From JALONO01 sp038209965 (GTDB lineage Bacteria > Bacteroidota > Bacteroidia > Cytophagales > Thermoflexibacteraceae), in assembly GCA_038209965.1 (NCBI GenBank), contig JBBQXF010000007.1:1-64000 (forward strand): a DNA stretch of 64,000 nucleotides. The letters are read 5' to 3'. Below the pieces are notes generated by a model. The model made no database searches and was not told the DNA's origin. It saw only the letters and a program-made list of their open reading frames with translations. The translations under genes were made by a program, and so were the position numbers. Positions 1 to 8,807 of this stretch are shown here, piece by piece; the first letter of the stretch is position 1; every line of letters starts with the position of its first letter.

Positions 1-1
1 C

Positions 2-361
2 GCCAAGATTTTGGCCCTTGGCATCCACGACATGGTCAGGATTTCTGACGGCCGGATGAGCGGAACAGGCTACGGCACGGTGGTGCTGCACGTATCGCCC
101 GAATCGGCAGTCGGTGGTAACTTGGCTTTCGTCCAGCAAGGTGATTTGATTACCTTGGATGTGGCCCAGCGGCTCCTCCACCTGCACGTGGACGACGCAG
201 AACTGGCCCAGCGCCGGGCGGCCTTTGTCCCCATCGACTTGGGCTACGACCGTGGCTACGCCCGGATGTTTATCCAGCACGTTATGCAGGCCCACGAAGG
301 GGCTGACTTTGATTTCCTGCGCGGTGCTTCCGGTTCAGTCGTCAAACGCGATTCGCACTAA
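2..361 (+). CDS. IlvD/Edd-family sugar-acid dehydratase, C-terminal fragment (cut by window edge)
   Basis: This is the last ~119 residues of a dehydratase, open from the first bases of the window; the start lies outside. The stretch HDMVRISDGRMSGT followed by GTVVLHVSPESAVGG is the conserved C-terminal region of the dihydroxy-acid/aldonate dehydratase family, Fe-S enzymes that remove water from 2,3-dihydroxy acids. The ending (EGADFDFLRG, then a short tail finishing in RDSH) resembles the L-arabinonate/sugar-acid subgroup more than IlvD of branched-chain synthesis. It is followed after 57 nt by an SDR dehydrogenase and then by secreted glycosidases, which supports a role in oxidative sugar-acid catabolism. 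The exact substrate cannot be read from this fragment. Confidence 0.85.
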   Translation, partial: AKILALGIHDMVRISDGRMSGTGYGTVVLHVSPESAVGGNLAFVQQGDLITLDVAQRLLHLHVDDAELAQRRAAFVPIDLGYDRGYARMFIQHVMQAHEGADFDFLRGASGSVVKRDSH

Positions 362-418
362 CCGCCAACTAAGTGTTCAAATAATTTTATCTATTACCAA
401 GCAATTTATCGCAATTTG

Positions 419-1174
419 ATGATCAATAAAGTAGCCATTGTGACCGGGGCGGGCCAAGGCATCGGCCTCGAGATTGCCCGGCAATTGAGCCAGCAAGGCG
501 TACGGGTACTGATCAATGATCTGGATGCCGGATTGACCGAAAAAGCGGCCCAGCAACTCCGGGAGCAAGGCAATAGCCAGTGCGTGGCCTTGGCGGGCAA
601 CTCGGGCGATGGGGCATTTGTCCAAGAAATGGTGGAAACCGCCGTGGCCCACTTCGGCCGGTTGGATATGGTGGTGGCCAATGCTGGCATCACCCTCTTT
701 GGCGAATTTCTCAGCTACTCCCATGAAGCATTTGCCCAAGTCATGCAAGTGAATTTGGCCGGCACTTTTTTCTTGGCCCAAGCGGCTGCCAAGCAGATGA
801 TCCGTCAAGGCCACGGCGGGGCATTGCTGTTCACTTCCTCGGTCACCGGCCACCAAGCCCACAAACATTTGGCGGCATACAGCATGAGCAAAGCTGCCCT
901 GGAAATGTTGGCCAAAAATCTTGTCGTGGAGCTGTCTGAGCACCAAATCAGGGTGAACACCATTGCCCCCGGCGCCACCTTGACCGAGCGAACCCTTGGC
1001 GACGACGAATACGAAAAAACGTGGTCGCGGATCACTCCGCTGGGGCGGCCTGCCTCAGTGGCCGATATTGCCCACGCTGCCCTTTTCTTGATTTCCGACC
1101 AAGCCCGGCACATCACTGGCCAAAGCCTGATCATCGACGGGGGCTGGACCAGCGTGGGGCCATCACCGTATTAG
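419..1174 (+). CDS. SDR-family NAD(P)-dependent oxidoreductase
   Basis: A classical short-chain dehydrogenase of 251 residues. The Rossmann motif TGAGQGIG is near residue 9, NAG near residue 90, and the catalytic Ser plus YSMSK (Tyr-x-x-x-Lys) near residues 140-160. The C-terminal GQSLIIDGGW is typical of the FabG/glucose-dehydrogenase-like branch. The start is taken at ATG 419; a TTG lies one codon before. It sits directly behind the sugar-acid dehydratase and ahead of two secreted glycosidases, so the likely substrate is an aldose, ketose or deoxy-keto acid of the same pathway. A role in fatty-acid synthesis is less likely in this context. Confidence 0.85.
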   Translation: MINKVAIVTGAGQGIGLEIARQLSQQGVRVLINDLDAGLTEKAAQQLREQGNSQCVALAGNSGDGAFVQEMVETAVAHFGRLDMVVANAGITLFGEFLSYSHEAFAQVMQVNLAGTFFLAQAAAKQMIRQGHGGALLFTSSVTGHQAHKHLAAYSMSKAALEMLAKNLVVELSEHQIRVNTIAPGATLTERTLGDDEYEKTWSRITPLGRPASVADIAHAALFLISDQARHITGQSLIIDGGWTSVGPSPY

Positions 1175-1415
1175 GCCACCTTCTTAAATAACGTCAAGTA
1201 CTTGGCCGGAAATACAATTTTTCTTTGAAAAAGTAAATGGAGCAAAAAGGTATTTTTCTAAAATTGTTAATCGGGTTATTTTTATTTAAATATTTATTAA
1301 TCAATGGATTACAATACATTTTTTTAGAAAGTAGAACTATGAGTTCACAAATGCAAATATTCCATTATAACAATAAAACAACAAACAGCCTGGTTGCCAC
1401 ACTCAATATGAAATC

Positions 1416-2774
1416 ATGAAAAAAGCCCTCCTTTTTGTACTCTTTCTCAGTTTTTTGAACAGTAGTTTTGCCCAGTTTAGCGTGAGCGAAAACAAGCGTT
1501 ATCTGCTGCGCGATGGCAAACCTTTCTTTTGGTTGGGCGATACCGCCTGGGAACTGTTCCACCGGCTCAACCGCGAGCAAGCCGACCAGTACCTCAAACG
1601 CCGCGCCGAGCAGGGGTACACCCTGATCCAAGCCGTGGCCTTGGCCGAGTTTGATGGGCTGCACGTCCCTAATCCCTACGGCGATTTACCATTGGAAAAC
1701 GATGATCCAAACAAGCCATTGGAAAAGTATTTCCAGCATGTTGATTATGTCATTGATAAAGCCGCTGAGAACGGTTTAGTTATCGGTTTTCTCCCCACTT
1801 GGGGCGATAAATTATTTAAAGCAGGTTGGGGAAAAGGCCCAGAAGTCTTTACCGCCGACAATGCCAAAACCTATGGCCGCTGGCTGGGCAACCGCTACAA
1901 AGGTCGCAAAAACATCATCTGGATCTTGGGCGGTGACCGCAACCCGCGCCACGAAGCCGATGTAAATGTATGGCGGGCCATGGCCTTGGGCATTGAGGAA
2001 GGAGTGGGCGGGAGCGACAAAGCCCTGATCAGCTTCCACCCCCAGCCCAACGATGAAAGCTCAGCGGAATGGTTTCACAATGACAACTGGCTAGATTTCA
2101 ATATGTTCCAAAATGGACATTGCCGCGATAAACCCGTTTATGACAATATCACTCGGGTCTATCAAAAATTGCCCATCAAACCAATCATGGACTCCGAACC
2201 GATCTACGAAGATCATCCCGTCTGTTTCAACGTCAAGGATTTGGGCACTTCCAATGCCTACGACGTGCGCAAATATGCCTACCTCGACCTGTTCGCGGGG
2301 GCGTTTGGGCACACGTATGGATGTCACGACATTTGGCAATTTTATTCACCCCACCGCGAAGCCGTCAACAGCCCCCACATTTATTGGCAAGAGGCACTAG
2401 AACTGCCCGGGGCCAATCAAATGAAATACGTGCGCGCTCTGATCGAGTCGCGGCCGCTGCTTGACCGCATACCAGATCAGTCGCTCATCGCGGAAAACAA
2501 CTTGTACGTGGGCGAACGGATTCAGGCCACCCGGGGCAATGATTACAGCTTTGTCTATGCCGCCACGGGCAAACCCTTTACTGTCAATTTGGGCAAAATT
2601 TCTGGCGGGTCGCTCAATGCCCACTGGTTTGACCCGCGCACCGGGGAGACGAAATTTTTGGAAAAATTGGACAACAAGGGAAAGAAAAAGTTTACCCCTC
2701 CCACTTCAGGCCACGGCAATGATTGGGTGCTGATTTTGGATGATGCGACCAAAAATTACGGTGCTCCCAAATAA
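1416..2774 (+). CDS. Secreted DUF4038 / GH140-like glycoside hydrolase (first of tandem pair)
   Basis: 452 residues with a clear Sec signal peptide (cleavage probably after ...SSFAQ, residue ~20). The body matches the apiosidase-like DUF4038 TIM barrel: the opening FWLGDTAWELFHRL, the strand IIWILGGDRNP with a candidate catalytic Asp at ~174, and IMDSEPIYED with a candidate Glu at ~261. The last ~90 residues, ending NDWVLIL, fit the small beta domain (collagen-binding-like) usually attached to DUF4038. Family members such as the Bacteroides apiosidase cleave apiose side chains of rhamnogalacturonan II; whether this one does is inference. The next gene is a paralogue with the same architecture. 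Confidence 0.85.
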   Translation: MKKALLFVLFLSFLNSSFAQFSVSENKRYLLRDGKPFFWLGDTAWELFHRLNREQADQYLKRRAEQGYTLIQAVALAEFDGLHVPNPYGDLPLENDDPNKPLEKYFQHVDYVIDKAAENGLVIGFLPTWGDKLFKAGWGKGPEVFTADNAKTYGRWLGNRYKGRKNIIWILGGDRNPRHEADVNVWRAMALGIEEGVGGSDKALISFHPQPNDESSAEWFHNDNWLDFNMFQNGHCRDKPVYDNITRVYQKLPIKPIMDSEPIYEDHPVCFNVKDLGTSNAYDVRKYAYLDLFAGAFGHTYGCHDIWQFYSPHREAVNSPHIYWQEALELPGANQMKYVRALIESRPLLDRIPDQSLIAENNLYVGERIQATRGNDYSFVYAATGKPFTVNLGKISGGSLNAHWFDPRTGETKFLEKLDNKGKKKFTPPTSGHGNDWVLILDDATKNYGAPK

Positions 2775-2842
2775 GTAGTCTTTCTGTTATATCGCGCTGA
2801 AAAATTGCTGCACAGATTTATCTCACCTACTTATTTGAACCG

Positions 2843-4183
2843 ATGAAAAAGTTTTTTTTGCTACTTATCTTGCTAGTATTTGGCACAAAAATAAGGGCCC
2901 AACCTTATTTTTTTCCGTTGAAAATCAGTGACAACAAGCGATTCATTACCGATAGCCAAGGGATGCCCTTTTTGTATGTCTCCGATGCCGCCTGGCAACT
3001 CTTCGTGGGCTTGCCGCTCCCCGAGGTCCGGGAATATTTCGCAATGCGCAAAAAGCAGGGATTTTCGGTGATTCATGTTCAACTTACTTATGTGCCCCTC
3101 GCCGGGGCGGAAAACCTAGCTGGGCAATTGCCATTTGAAAACTTCGATTTTGCCAAACCCAATGAGCAATATTTCCAGCACATTGACCAAGTCGTGGCGT
3201 TGGCCGACTCGTTCAACTTGGTCATGGCAATGACCCCACTTTGGTACAGTTGCTGCAACGATGGCTGGGGTAGCAACCCGGTTAAATACATGAAAAACAA
3301 TGGGTTGGAGAAATGTGCTGGCTTTGGCCGGTTCATTGGCACCCGCTACGGCAAGTTTGGCAATGTCATTTGGATCATCGGTGGGGACAACGACCCCCAT
3401 GAAAACCGGGCCGAGGTGCAGGCATTGGCCGAGGGGATCAAAGCTGCCGCTCCCCAACACTTGCTGACCTACCACGCTGCTTCCACGCACTCGAGCACCG
3501 ATGTGTGGGGCCAAGAAACTTGGCTGGATTTTTCCATGATTTACACCTATTTTCGGGGTTTTCTCAAGGCTTGGAACACGGTGCAACCCGATGTGTATGA
3601 ATCCGCCTACACGGAATATCAGAAAAAACGGATGCCTTTTGTGCTGGGCGAATCGGCCTACGAAGGTGAGCATAACGAGGGGTACGGCTCGTCGCTGCGA
3701 GCGCGCAAACAAGCCTACTACACCATGTTGGCGGGTGGATGCGGTCATTCTTACGGCTCGCGGTTTTGGGCAGTGGCCGAGAACAAGGCCCGGGGCGGCG
3801 AAGACTGGCGAAAAACAGTGGATCAACCTGCCGCCAATTCGCTCATTCATTTGAATCGGCTGTTTGCTACTTTTGCTTGGCCCACCTTGGTGCCCGACCA
3901 GGCAAGTGCGCTCATCGTGGGCGGCCCGAACCCATTTGCGGCCAATGATTATGCGCTGGCCGCCTACACGCAAGATCGGACTTTGGCCTTGGCCTACATT
4001 CCTTCGGGCCGAAAACTGACCTTCAACTTAGGCATTTTGCGCGGTGCAAAAGTAGTGGCCAGTTGGTACAACCCACGCAATGGCGAGAAAAAAGAAATTG
4101 GCCAATTCGCTACCAATCAGCCCGTTGCTTTGGTAACTCCTGATGAAAACGATTGGGTTTTGCATTTGGTGAGCAAAAAATAA
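2843..4183 (+). CDS. Secreted DUF4038 / GH140-like glycoside hydrolase (second of tandem pair)
   Basis: 446 residues, signal peptide ending near IRAQ (residue ~20). It has the same order of elements as its neighbour: FLYVSDAAWQLF at the start of the barrel, VIWIIGGDNDP (candidate catalytic Asp ~182), FVLGESAYEGEH (candidate Glu ~270) and a C-terminal beta domain ending NDWVLHL. Only 68 bases separate it from the first copy, so they are probably co-transcribed. Divergence between the copies is high apart from these motifs, which suggests distinct substrates or linkages rather than a recent duplication. Confidence 0.85.
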   Translation: MKKFFLLLILLVFGTKIRAQPYFFPLKISDNKRFITDSQGMPFLYVSDAAWQLFVGLPLPEVREYFAMRKKQGFSVIHVQLTYVPLAGAENLAGQLPFENFDFAKPNEQYFQHIDQVVALADSFNLVMAMTPLWYSCCNDGWGSNPVKYMKNNGLEKCAGFGRFIGTRYGKFGNVIWIIGGDNDPHENRAEVQALAEGIKAAAPQHLLTYHAASTHSSTDVWGQETWLDFSMIYTYFRGFLKAWNTVQPDVYESAYTEYQKKRMPFVLGESAYEGEHNEGYGSSLRARKQAYYTMLAGGCGHSYGSRFWAVAENKARGGEDWRKTVDQPAANSLIHLNRLFATFAWPTLVPDQASALIVGGPNPFAANDYALAAYTQDRTLALAYIPSGRKLTFNLGILRGAKVVASWYNPRNGEKKEIGQFATNQPVALVTPDENDWVLHLVSKK

Positions 4184-4370
4184 GGCCGAAATAACTTGGC
4201 TTATTTTGAATTGTCAAGAACTAAACTGAGCCAAAAAACGTCATTTATGCTGCCATTGCAAAATTGATCATGACACTTTGTACAACCCTCAACCAGTATT
4301 TTTGTCAGCTGTCGGCAATCTGTGGACACTTGGCGATCATCGATTTATCAAATCAGTCCAAGCAAAAAAC

Positions 4371-5210
4371 ATGAAACTACAACTGGTCAAGTTCACAATC
4401 GCAACAGTGCTGCTCGGGGTCATCGGTTACTTGGCGGCCGTGCGCTACAATGCTGCCCAGCGCAAAGCCCAGCCAGCCAAAACCCCCGATTGGGCGTTGC
4501 TTGGCTGGTCGGAGCAACTGCTACTGCTCGTCAAAACCGAGCAAGACACGCGGGCAGTGGAAGCTCAACTGGCAAGTTTTCCAGTGGCGGATCTGGCGGC
4601 TGCCCTGCCCAACGACCAAGCCAAAAAGGTGTTTTGGATCAACCTCTACAATGCTTGGTACCAGTTGCTTTACACACGCGAAGGAAAGCGCGACCCGGAA
4701 ATTTTTACGGATCGGGCCATCGGGGTGGCCCACTGCGCGTTCAGCCTCGATGATATTGAACACGGTATTTTGCGCAAATACCGCTGGAAATACAGTCTGG
4801 GCTATTTGGAAAATATTTTTGCCAGTTCCCAAATCAAGGCATTGGCCGTGGACACAGTGGACTTTCGCCTCCATTTTGCCCTCAATTGCGGGGCCAAAAG
4901 TTGTCCGGTCATTGCGTTTTATCAGTACCAGCGGCTTGAACCCCAGTTGGACAATGCCACCCGGACTTTTTTACTGGCCGAGACCGAGCTGGACACCGTC
5001 AACCGCACCGTGGTCACTTCCAAGATCCTGAGCTGGTTCCGGGCCGATTTTGGCGGCGCCCAAGGCACCAAGCAACTGATCGGGCAGGTTTTTGGCCTAG
5101 AGGTGTCAAGCTATTCGCTTTCGTTCCGGGCGTATAATTGGGATGCCGATTTGCGCAATTTTGCCGCGCAGGAAACCAAGGGTTTGGGGGCCACACCTGA
5201 AAGCGAATGA
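4371..5210 (+). CDS. DUF547-domain membrane-anchored protein
   Basis: 279 residues from ATG 4371, chosen because it directly precedes a hydrophobic N-terminal segment (LVKFTIATVLLGVIGYLAAV); the frame stays open further upstream but without protein-like sequence. The core VFWINLYNAWYQLL, then AHCAFSLDDIEHGILR and LHFALNCGAKSCPVI, are the hallmark blocks of DUF547 (residues ~75-210). The function of DUF547 is not established; the Asn/His/Cys-rich conserved blocks suggest an enzyme, possibly thiol-dependent. It is likely anchored in the inner membrane facing the periplasm. Confidence 0.8.
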   Translation: MKLQLVKFTIATVLLGVIGYLAAVRYNAAQRKAQPAKTPDWALLGWSEQLLLLVKTEQDTRAVEAQLASFPVADLAAALPNDQAKKVFWINLYNAWYQLLYTREGKRDPEIFTDRAIGVAHCAFSLDDIEHGILRKYRWKYSLGYLENIFASSQIKALAVDTVDFRLHFALNCGAKSCPVIAFYQYQRLEPQLDNATRTFLLAETELDTVNRTVVTSKILSWFRADFGGAQGTKQLIGQVFGLEVSSYSLSFRAYNWDADLRNFAAQETKGLGATPESE

Positions 5211-5341
5211 TTAAAAGATATCCAGCCAATAATTTGCCTCTGCGCCCATACCGGTTCAAAAGATTGGCTGGATTTGTTGCCCTGATTTTCCATCACCTAC
5301 TGCTCACGATCGGGGAATGCCGATTTCGTTTGGGCAAAACC

Positions 5342-6649
5342 CTAAAGTACGGGCCGAATGTTGCCGTGCTCGGGATATTTTAGGGTCATTCGGACGGTGC
5401 TGATCCGCACGTCGTCTTGCAAGGCGAGAATGGTAAAGGCAAAATTGGTGGTGTCGATCACTGAATCTGGCGCGGGGATATCTTCGGTAACGGACAGGAT
5501 ATAGCCGCCCAATGTTTCATAGTCGCCCTCGGGCAAGTCCCACCCGTATTTGTCGTTTAAGTAGTCGATCTCAAGCCGGGCATTGACAATGAACGTATCG
5601 GCATCCACCTGCTCTACCCCATCGCCATCCACATCATATTCATCGTCAATTTCCCCAAAAATTTCCTCGATCAAGTCCTCGATGGTCACCACGCCCGCCG
5701 TGCCGCCAAATTCATCCACCACAAGGGCAATGCTTTTGTGGGCGGAAATGAACTGGAGCATCACTTCATTGGCCAAAATGGTTTCGGGCACAATGATCAT
5801 GGGCTGCAAAATGGCCTCAATCGTTTGGGGCTTTTTGAACAAGTCCAAGCAATGGCAATACCCCACAATATTATCGACTGAATCTTCATAGACCAGCACC
5901 TTGGAATGGCCACTTTCCACAAATACGGACTTTAGGCTGGCCATTCCATCGGCCCGATCCACCGCCACAATGTCGGTGCGGGGAACCATGCAATCGCGCA
6001 CCCGCACGGACTTGAACTCAAGGGCATTGGAGAAAATCTTGGTGTCTATATCGGAGTCATTGCTGTTATTTTGGGAAAGGCTACTTAAATAATGATCCAG
6101 ATCGGTGAGGCCAAAAACAGGATTATCCTCCGAATATTCCAATCGCAATACTTTGACAATCACCAGTTTGGTGAGTGATACAATGACATAGACAAACGGA
6201 AACAGCAAACTGTAAATAATCCGGGTGGGTATGGCAAAGACAATAAGCAAGTTGAGCGGATTGATCAATGAGACGCTTTTGGGCAAAAATTCGGCCACGG
6301 CCAGCACTAACATCGTGGAGAGAAAGGAGGATACGATAAGCGCTACCACGTCCAGTGTGCCCCCCGAAAGCTGGAACCAACCTTTTATCAAGTGTTCAAC
6401 TTGGGGGTCCAAGACTTGGGCCATAAACGACCCATACAACACCAAAGAAATGGTATTGCCGATGAGTATGGCTGTGATAAAAAGCGAAGGCCGCTCCATA
6501 AAACGGCCGATGATGGAAGCCCAAAGTTTGCCCTTTTTGTTCTGAAGGGTAACATGCAGTTTATTGGCGGAAATAAAAGCCAATTCCACCGCCGAGAAAT
6601 AAGCCGAGAAAATGAGGGAAACAAGGATGACAATCACCGAAACGCTCAT
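5342..6649 (-). CDS. Hemolysin-family CNNM/CBS/CorC transporter-like membrane protein
   Basis: 435 residues from ATG 6649. Domain order is an N-terminal CNNM (DUF21) membrane domain with four hydrophobic segments (residues ~1-185; FSAVELAFISANK is the family signature), a CBS pair (~205-325, with VRVRDCMVPRTDIVAVD and VVDEFGGTAGVVTIEDLIEEIFGE) and a C-terminal CorC/HlyC domain (~345-430). Members are implicated in divalent cation (Mg/Co) transport. It is distinct from GldE, which has a different N-terminal signature. Its ATG overlaps the stop codon of the small gene upstream (ATGA), indicating translational coupling. The frame stays open upstream, but that part is antisense-like junk and was left out. 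Confidence 0.85.
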   Translation of the reverse strand: MSVSVIVILVSLIFSAYFSAVELAFISANKLHVTLQNKKGKLWASIIGRFMERPSLFITAILIGNTISLVLYGSFMAQVLDPQVEHLIKGWFQLSGGTLDVVALIVSSFLSTMLVLAVAEFLPKSVSLINPLNLLIVFAIPTRIIYSLLFPFVYVIVSLTKLVIVKVLRLEYSEDNPVFGLTDLDHYLSSLSQNNSNDSDIDTKIFSNALEFKSVRVRDCMVPRTDIVAVDRADGMASLKSVFVESGHSKVLVYEDSVDNIVGYCHCLDLFKKPQTIEAILQPMIIVPETILANEVMLQFISAHKSIALVVDEFGGTAGVVTIEDLIEEIFGEIDDEYDVDGDGVEQVDADTFIVNARLEIDYLNDKYGWDLPEGDYETLGGYILSVTEDIPAPDSVIDTTNFAFTILALQDDVRISTVRMTLKYPEHGNIRPVL

Positions 6650-6918
6650 CTTTTTGGGGTAGTTTTGGCTTTTTTGGCAGGTTTGGTTTGGCTTACTGGT
6701 TGGGGATTGGTGGCCTCGGGTGCTCCGGCCTTGTCCTTGCGCAGTTTGAACCACAGCACTAGTCCGCCCGAAAGCATGAAAAGCCAGTAGCTGGCCGCAA
6801 TGCCCACATAGAATACCTGATGGACACCTATGACGAAGAACGCAACGGCCAAAGAAAGGATGATGGTATCGACCAGTTTCACGGAAATACTGCTTGTTGA
6901 CCCACAAATATAGGGCAT
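6646..6918 (-). CDS. Small two-helix membrane protein coupled to the CNNM protein
   Basis: Up to 90 residues with two predicted membrane helices (TIILSLAVAFFVIGVHQVFYVG and ASYWLFMLSGGLVLWF) and a Lys/Pro-rich cytoplasmic tail ending PAKKAKTTPKR. The stop TGA overlaps the ATG of the downstream hemolysin-family gene by four bases. A GTG at 6882 (VKLVDTI...) would give a 78-residue protein starting right at the first helix and is an equally plausible start. I do not recognise a characterised family; similar small proteins next to CNNM genes are conserved in Bacteroidota. Confidence 0.65.
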   Translation of the reverse strand: MPYICGSTSSISVKLVDTIILSLAVAFFVIGVHQVFYVGIAASYWLFMLSGGLVLWFKLRKDKAGAPEATNPQPVSQTKPAKKAKTTPKR

Positions 6919-6973
6919 CGCGAGAATATTGCCCCAACTATATCGGTTGGGATTGCGCTTGGCTCAAACGGGA

Positions 6974-8695
6974 TTAGGGCGTGGCCAGTTTGCTTTTCCG
7001 AAAACCATACAGAAAATAGATGATCAGCCCGATGAACGACCAAATCAGGAAACGGGTCCAGTTGACCACGCCCAGCTCGGTCATCAAATACAGATTGCTC
7101 AACAAGCCCAGCACGGGGATCAGCGACAATTTTTGGACAAAACAATAATAGGACAATGCTAAACAAACGACGATGAACCCGAACATGGGGATTTTGTGCT
7201 GAAACTTTTCCCAATCTTGGTAAGTAAAGAACTGGGCCAATCCCTCGGCGTTGTAGATATAGGCGAGCGCACAGATGGCCAGCAGCAGGCCCGGCACCAG
7301 AAATTGGGAGTTGACGTAGGGAATCTTGAAACGGGCGTTCTTGTTGAGCCCCTTCCGATCCATGTAGAGCACGCCGCCACACACCACCGCAAAGGCGAAC
7401 AACGTGCCGATGCTGGTCAGGTCGGTCACTTCTTTGAGGTTCATGAACAGGGCCGGAACCGCCACCACAAAACCAGTGACGACGGTCGAAAAGGCGGGCG
7501 TGCGGTACTTGGGGTGGATCTGGGCAAAGCGCTTGGGCAGCAGGCCGTCGCGGCTCATGGTCATCCAGATCCGGGGCTGGCCCATCTGGAACACCAGCAA
7601 CACACTGGCCATGGCCACTACTGCGCTAAAGGCTACCACTCCCGCCATGAACTTGAGATCCAGCACCGTGAACACGTGCGCGAGCGGGTCGCCCACGGCC
7701 AGTTCTTTGTAGTTGACCGTGCCGGTCAAGATCAGGGCAATAACGATGTAGAGCACCGTACAAATGGCCAGGGCCAAGAACATGGATCGGGGCAAATCGC
7801 GCTGGGGGTTTTTGCACTCCTCCGCCGCAGTGGAAATGGCATCAAAACCGATGTAGGCGAAGAAAACAGCTGATACGCCCTTGAGCACGCCGTTCATCCC
7901 GTTCGGGGCAAATGGCGACCAGTTGGCTGGTTGCACATAAAAAGCACCTACGACCACCACCGCGACTATCACCAGTAACTTGAACAATACCAATAGGTTG
8001 GCCGCAGTTTTGGTTTCTTTGATCCCAATATAGACCAGCCAAGTGATCACGACCGTAATCCCCAATGCGGGCAAATCGGCAATGATTTTGAGGCCGCCAA
8101 TGCTGGGAGCGGTCTGCCAAGCAGCATAGGCATCGCGCTGAAAAGAGGTCAGATCGGCCAATTGCACCCCTTTGGCCAGTTCGGCGGTCACGGTGTCGTA
8201 GGCCCGGTAGGCCGAGAGATAGTCCATGGTCAAATAATAGGGCACATCCAGCCCAAAGCCCGCCAATAGTCCGGTAAAATAATCGGACCAAGAAATGGCC
8301 ACGGCAATATTGCCAATGGCATATTCCATGAGCAGGTTCCAACCAATGATCCAAGCCACCAACTCGCCAAAGGACGTGTAGGCATACGTGTAGGCACTCC
8401 CTGAAACGGGCATGTTGGAGGCAAACTCGGCGTAGCACATGGCCGAGAACCCGCAAGCTATGGCAGTAAAGACAAACAGTAGGGCCACGGCTGGCCCACC
8501 CTCGGCACTTGCATTGCCAATGGTGCTGAATATGCCCGCCCCAATAATGGCCGCAATGCCAAACGCGGTCAAATCGACCAAAGAGAGGCTGCGTTTAAGT
8601 CCGTGTTCGCCTTCCGCAATCGTTGAATGGCCATCGCCACCCCTTTCCAATACGTCTTTCAGGCTTTTGCGCCGGAAAAGTTGTGCCCAATCCAT
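6974..8695 (-). CDS. APC-superfamily amino-acid permease
   Basis: 573 residues with about a dozen hydrophobic segments. The N-terminal SLVDLTAFGIAAIIGAGIFSTIGN is the helix-1 G-rich signature of APC/cationic amino-acid transporters, and FFAYIGFDAISTAAEECKNPQRDLP is the conserved loop after TM6. A loop of about 60 residues after the third or fourth helix is unusual in bacterial YfnA-like permeases but common in Bacteroidota copies. It probably imports amino acids by proton symport. It is separated by 33 bases from the small membrane gene, in the same direction. The start ATG at 8695 is well placed before the cytoplasmic RRKSLKDVLERG lead. Confidence 0.85.
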   Translation of the reverse strand: MDWAQLFRRKSLKDVLERGGDGHSTIAEGEHGLKRSLSLVDLTAFGIAAIIGAGIFSTIGNASAEGGPAVALLFVFTAIACGFSAMCYAEFASNMPVSGSAYTYAYTSFGELVAWIIGWNLLMEYAIGNIAVAISWSDYFTGLLAGFGLDVPYYLTMDYLSAYRAYDTVTAELAKGVQLADLTSFQRDAYAAWQTAPSIGGLKIIADLPALGITVVITWLVYIGIKETKTAANLLVLFKLLVIVAVVVVGAFYVQPANWSPFAPNGMNGVLKGVSAVFFAYIGFDAISTAAEECKNPQRDLPRSMFLALAICTVLYIVIALILTGTVNYKELAVGDPLAHVFTVLDLKFMAGVVAFSAVVAMASVLLVFQMGQPRIWMTMSRDGLLPKRFAQIHPKYRTPAFSTVVTGFVVAVPALFMNLKEVTDLTSIGTLFAFAVVCGGVLYMDRKGLNKNARFKIPYVNSQFLVPGLLLAICALAYIYNAEGLAQFFTYQDWEKFQHKIPMFGFIVVCLALSYYCFVQKLSLIPVLGLLSNLYLMTELGVVNWTRFLIWSFIGLIIYFLYGFRKSKLATP

Positions 8696-8807
8696 ATCGT
8701 CAAAAATTATAGTGTTTGGCCAAAATTCTCTTATTTATCCATTAAACCAAAAAAAGCCCGCAAAAAAACCACGAGAAGGGTAAATTTGGGGCTAAACTTA
8801 CCACCAA

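Noticed and set aside
1237..1419. 60-codon frame before the first glycosidase
   Set aside because: AT-rich leader sequence, overlaps the start of the next gene and lacks any conserved feature.
3116..3973. 285-codon frame antisense to the second GH140-like gene
   Set aside because: No protein-like signature and lies entirely within a recognised gene.
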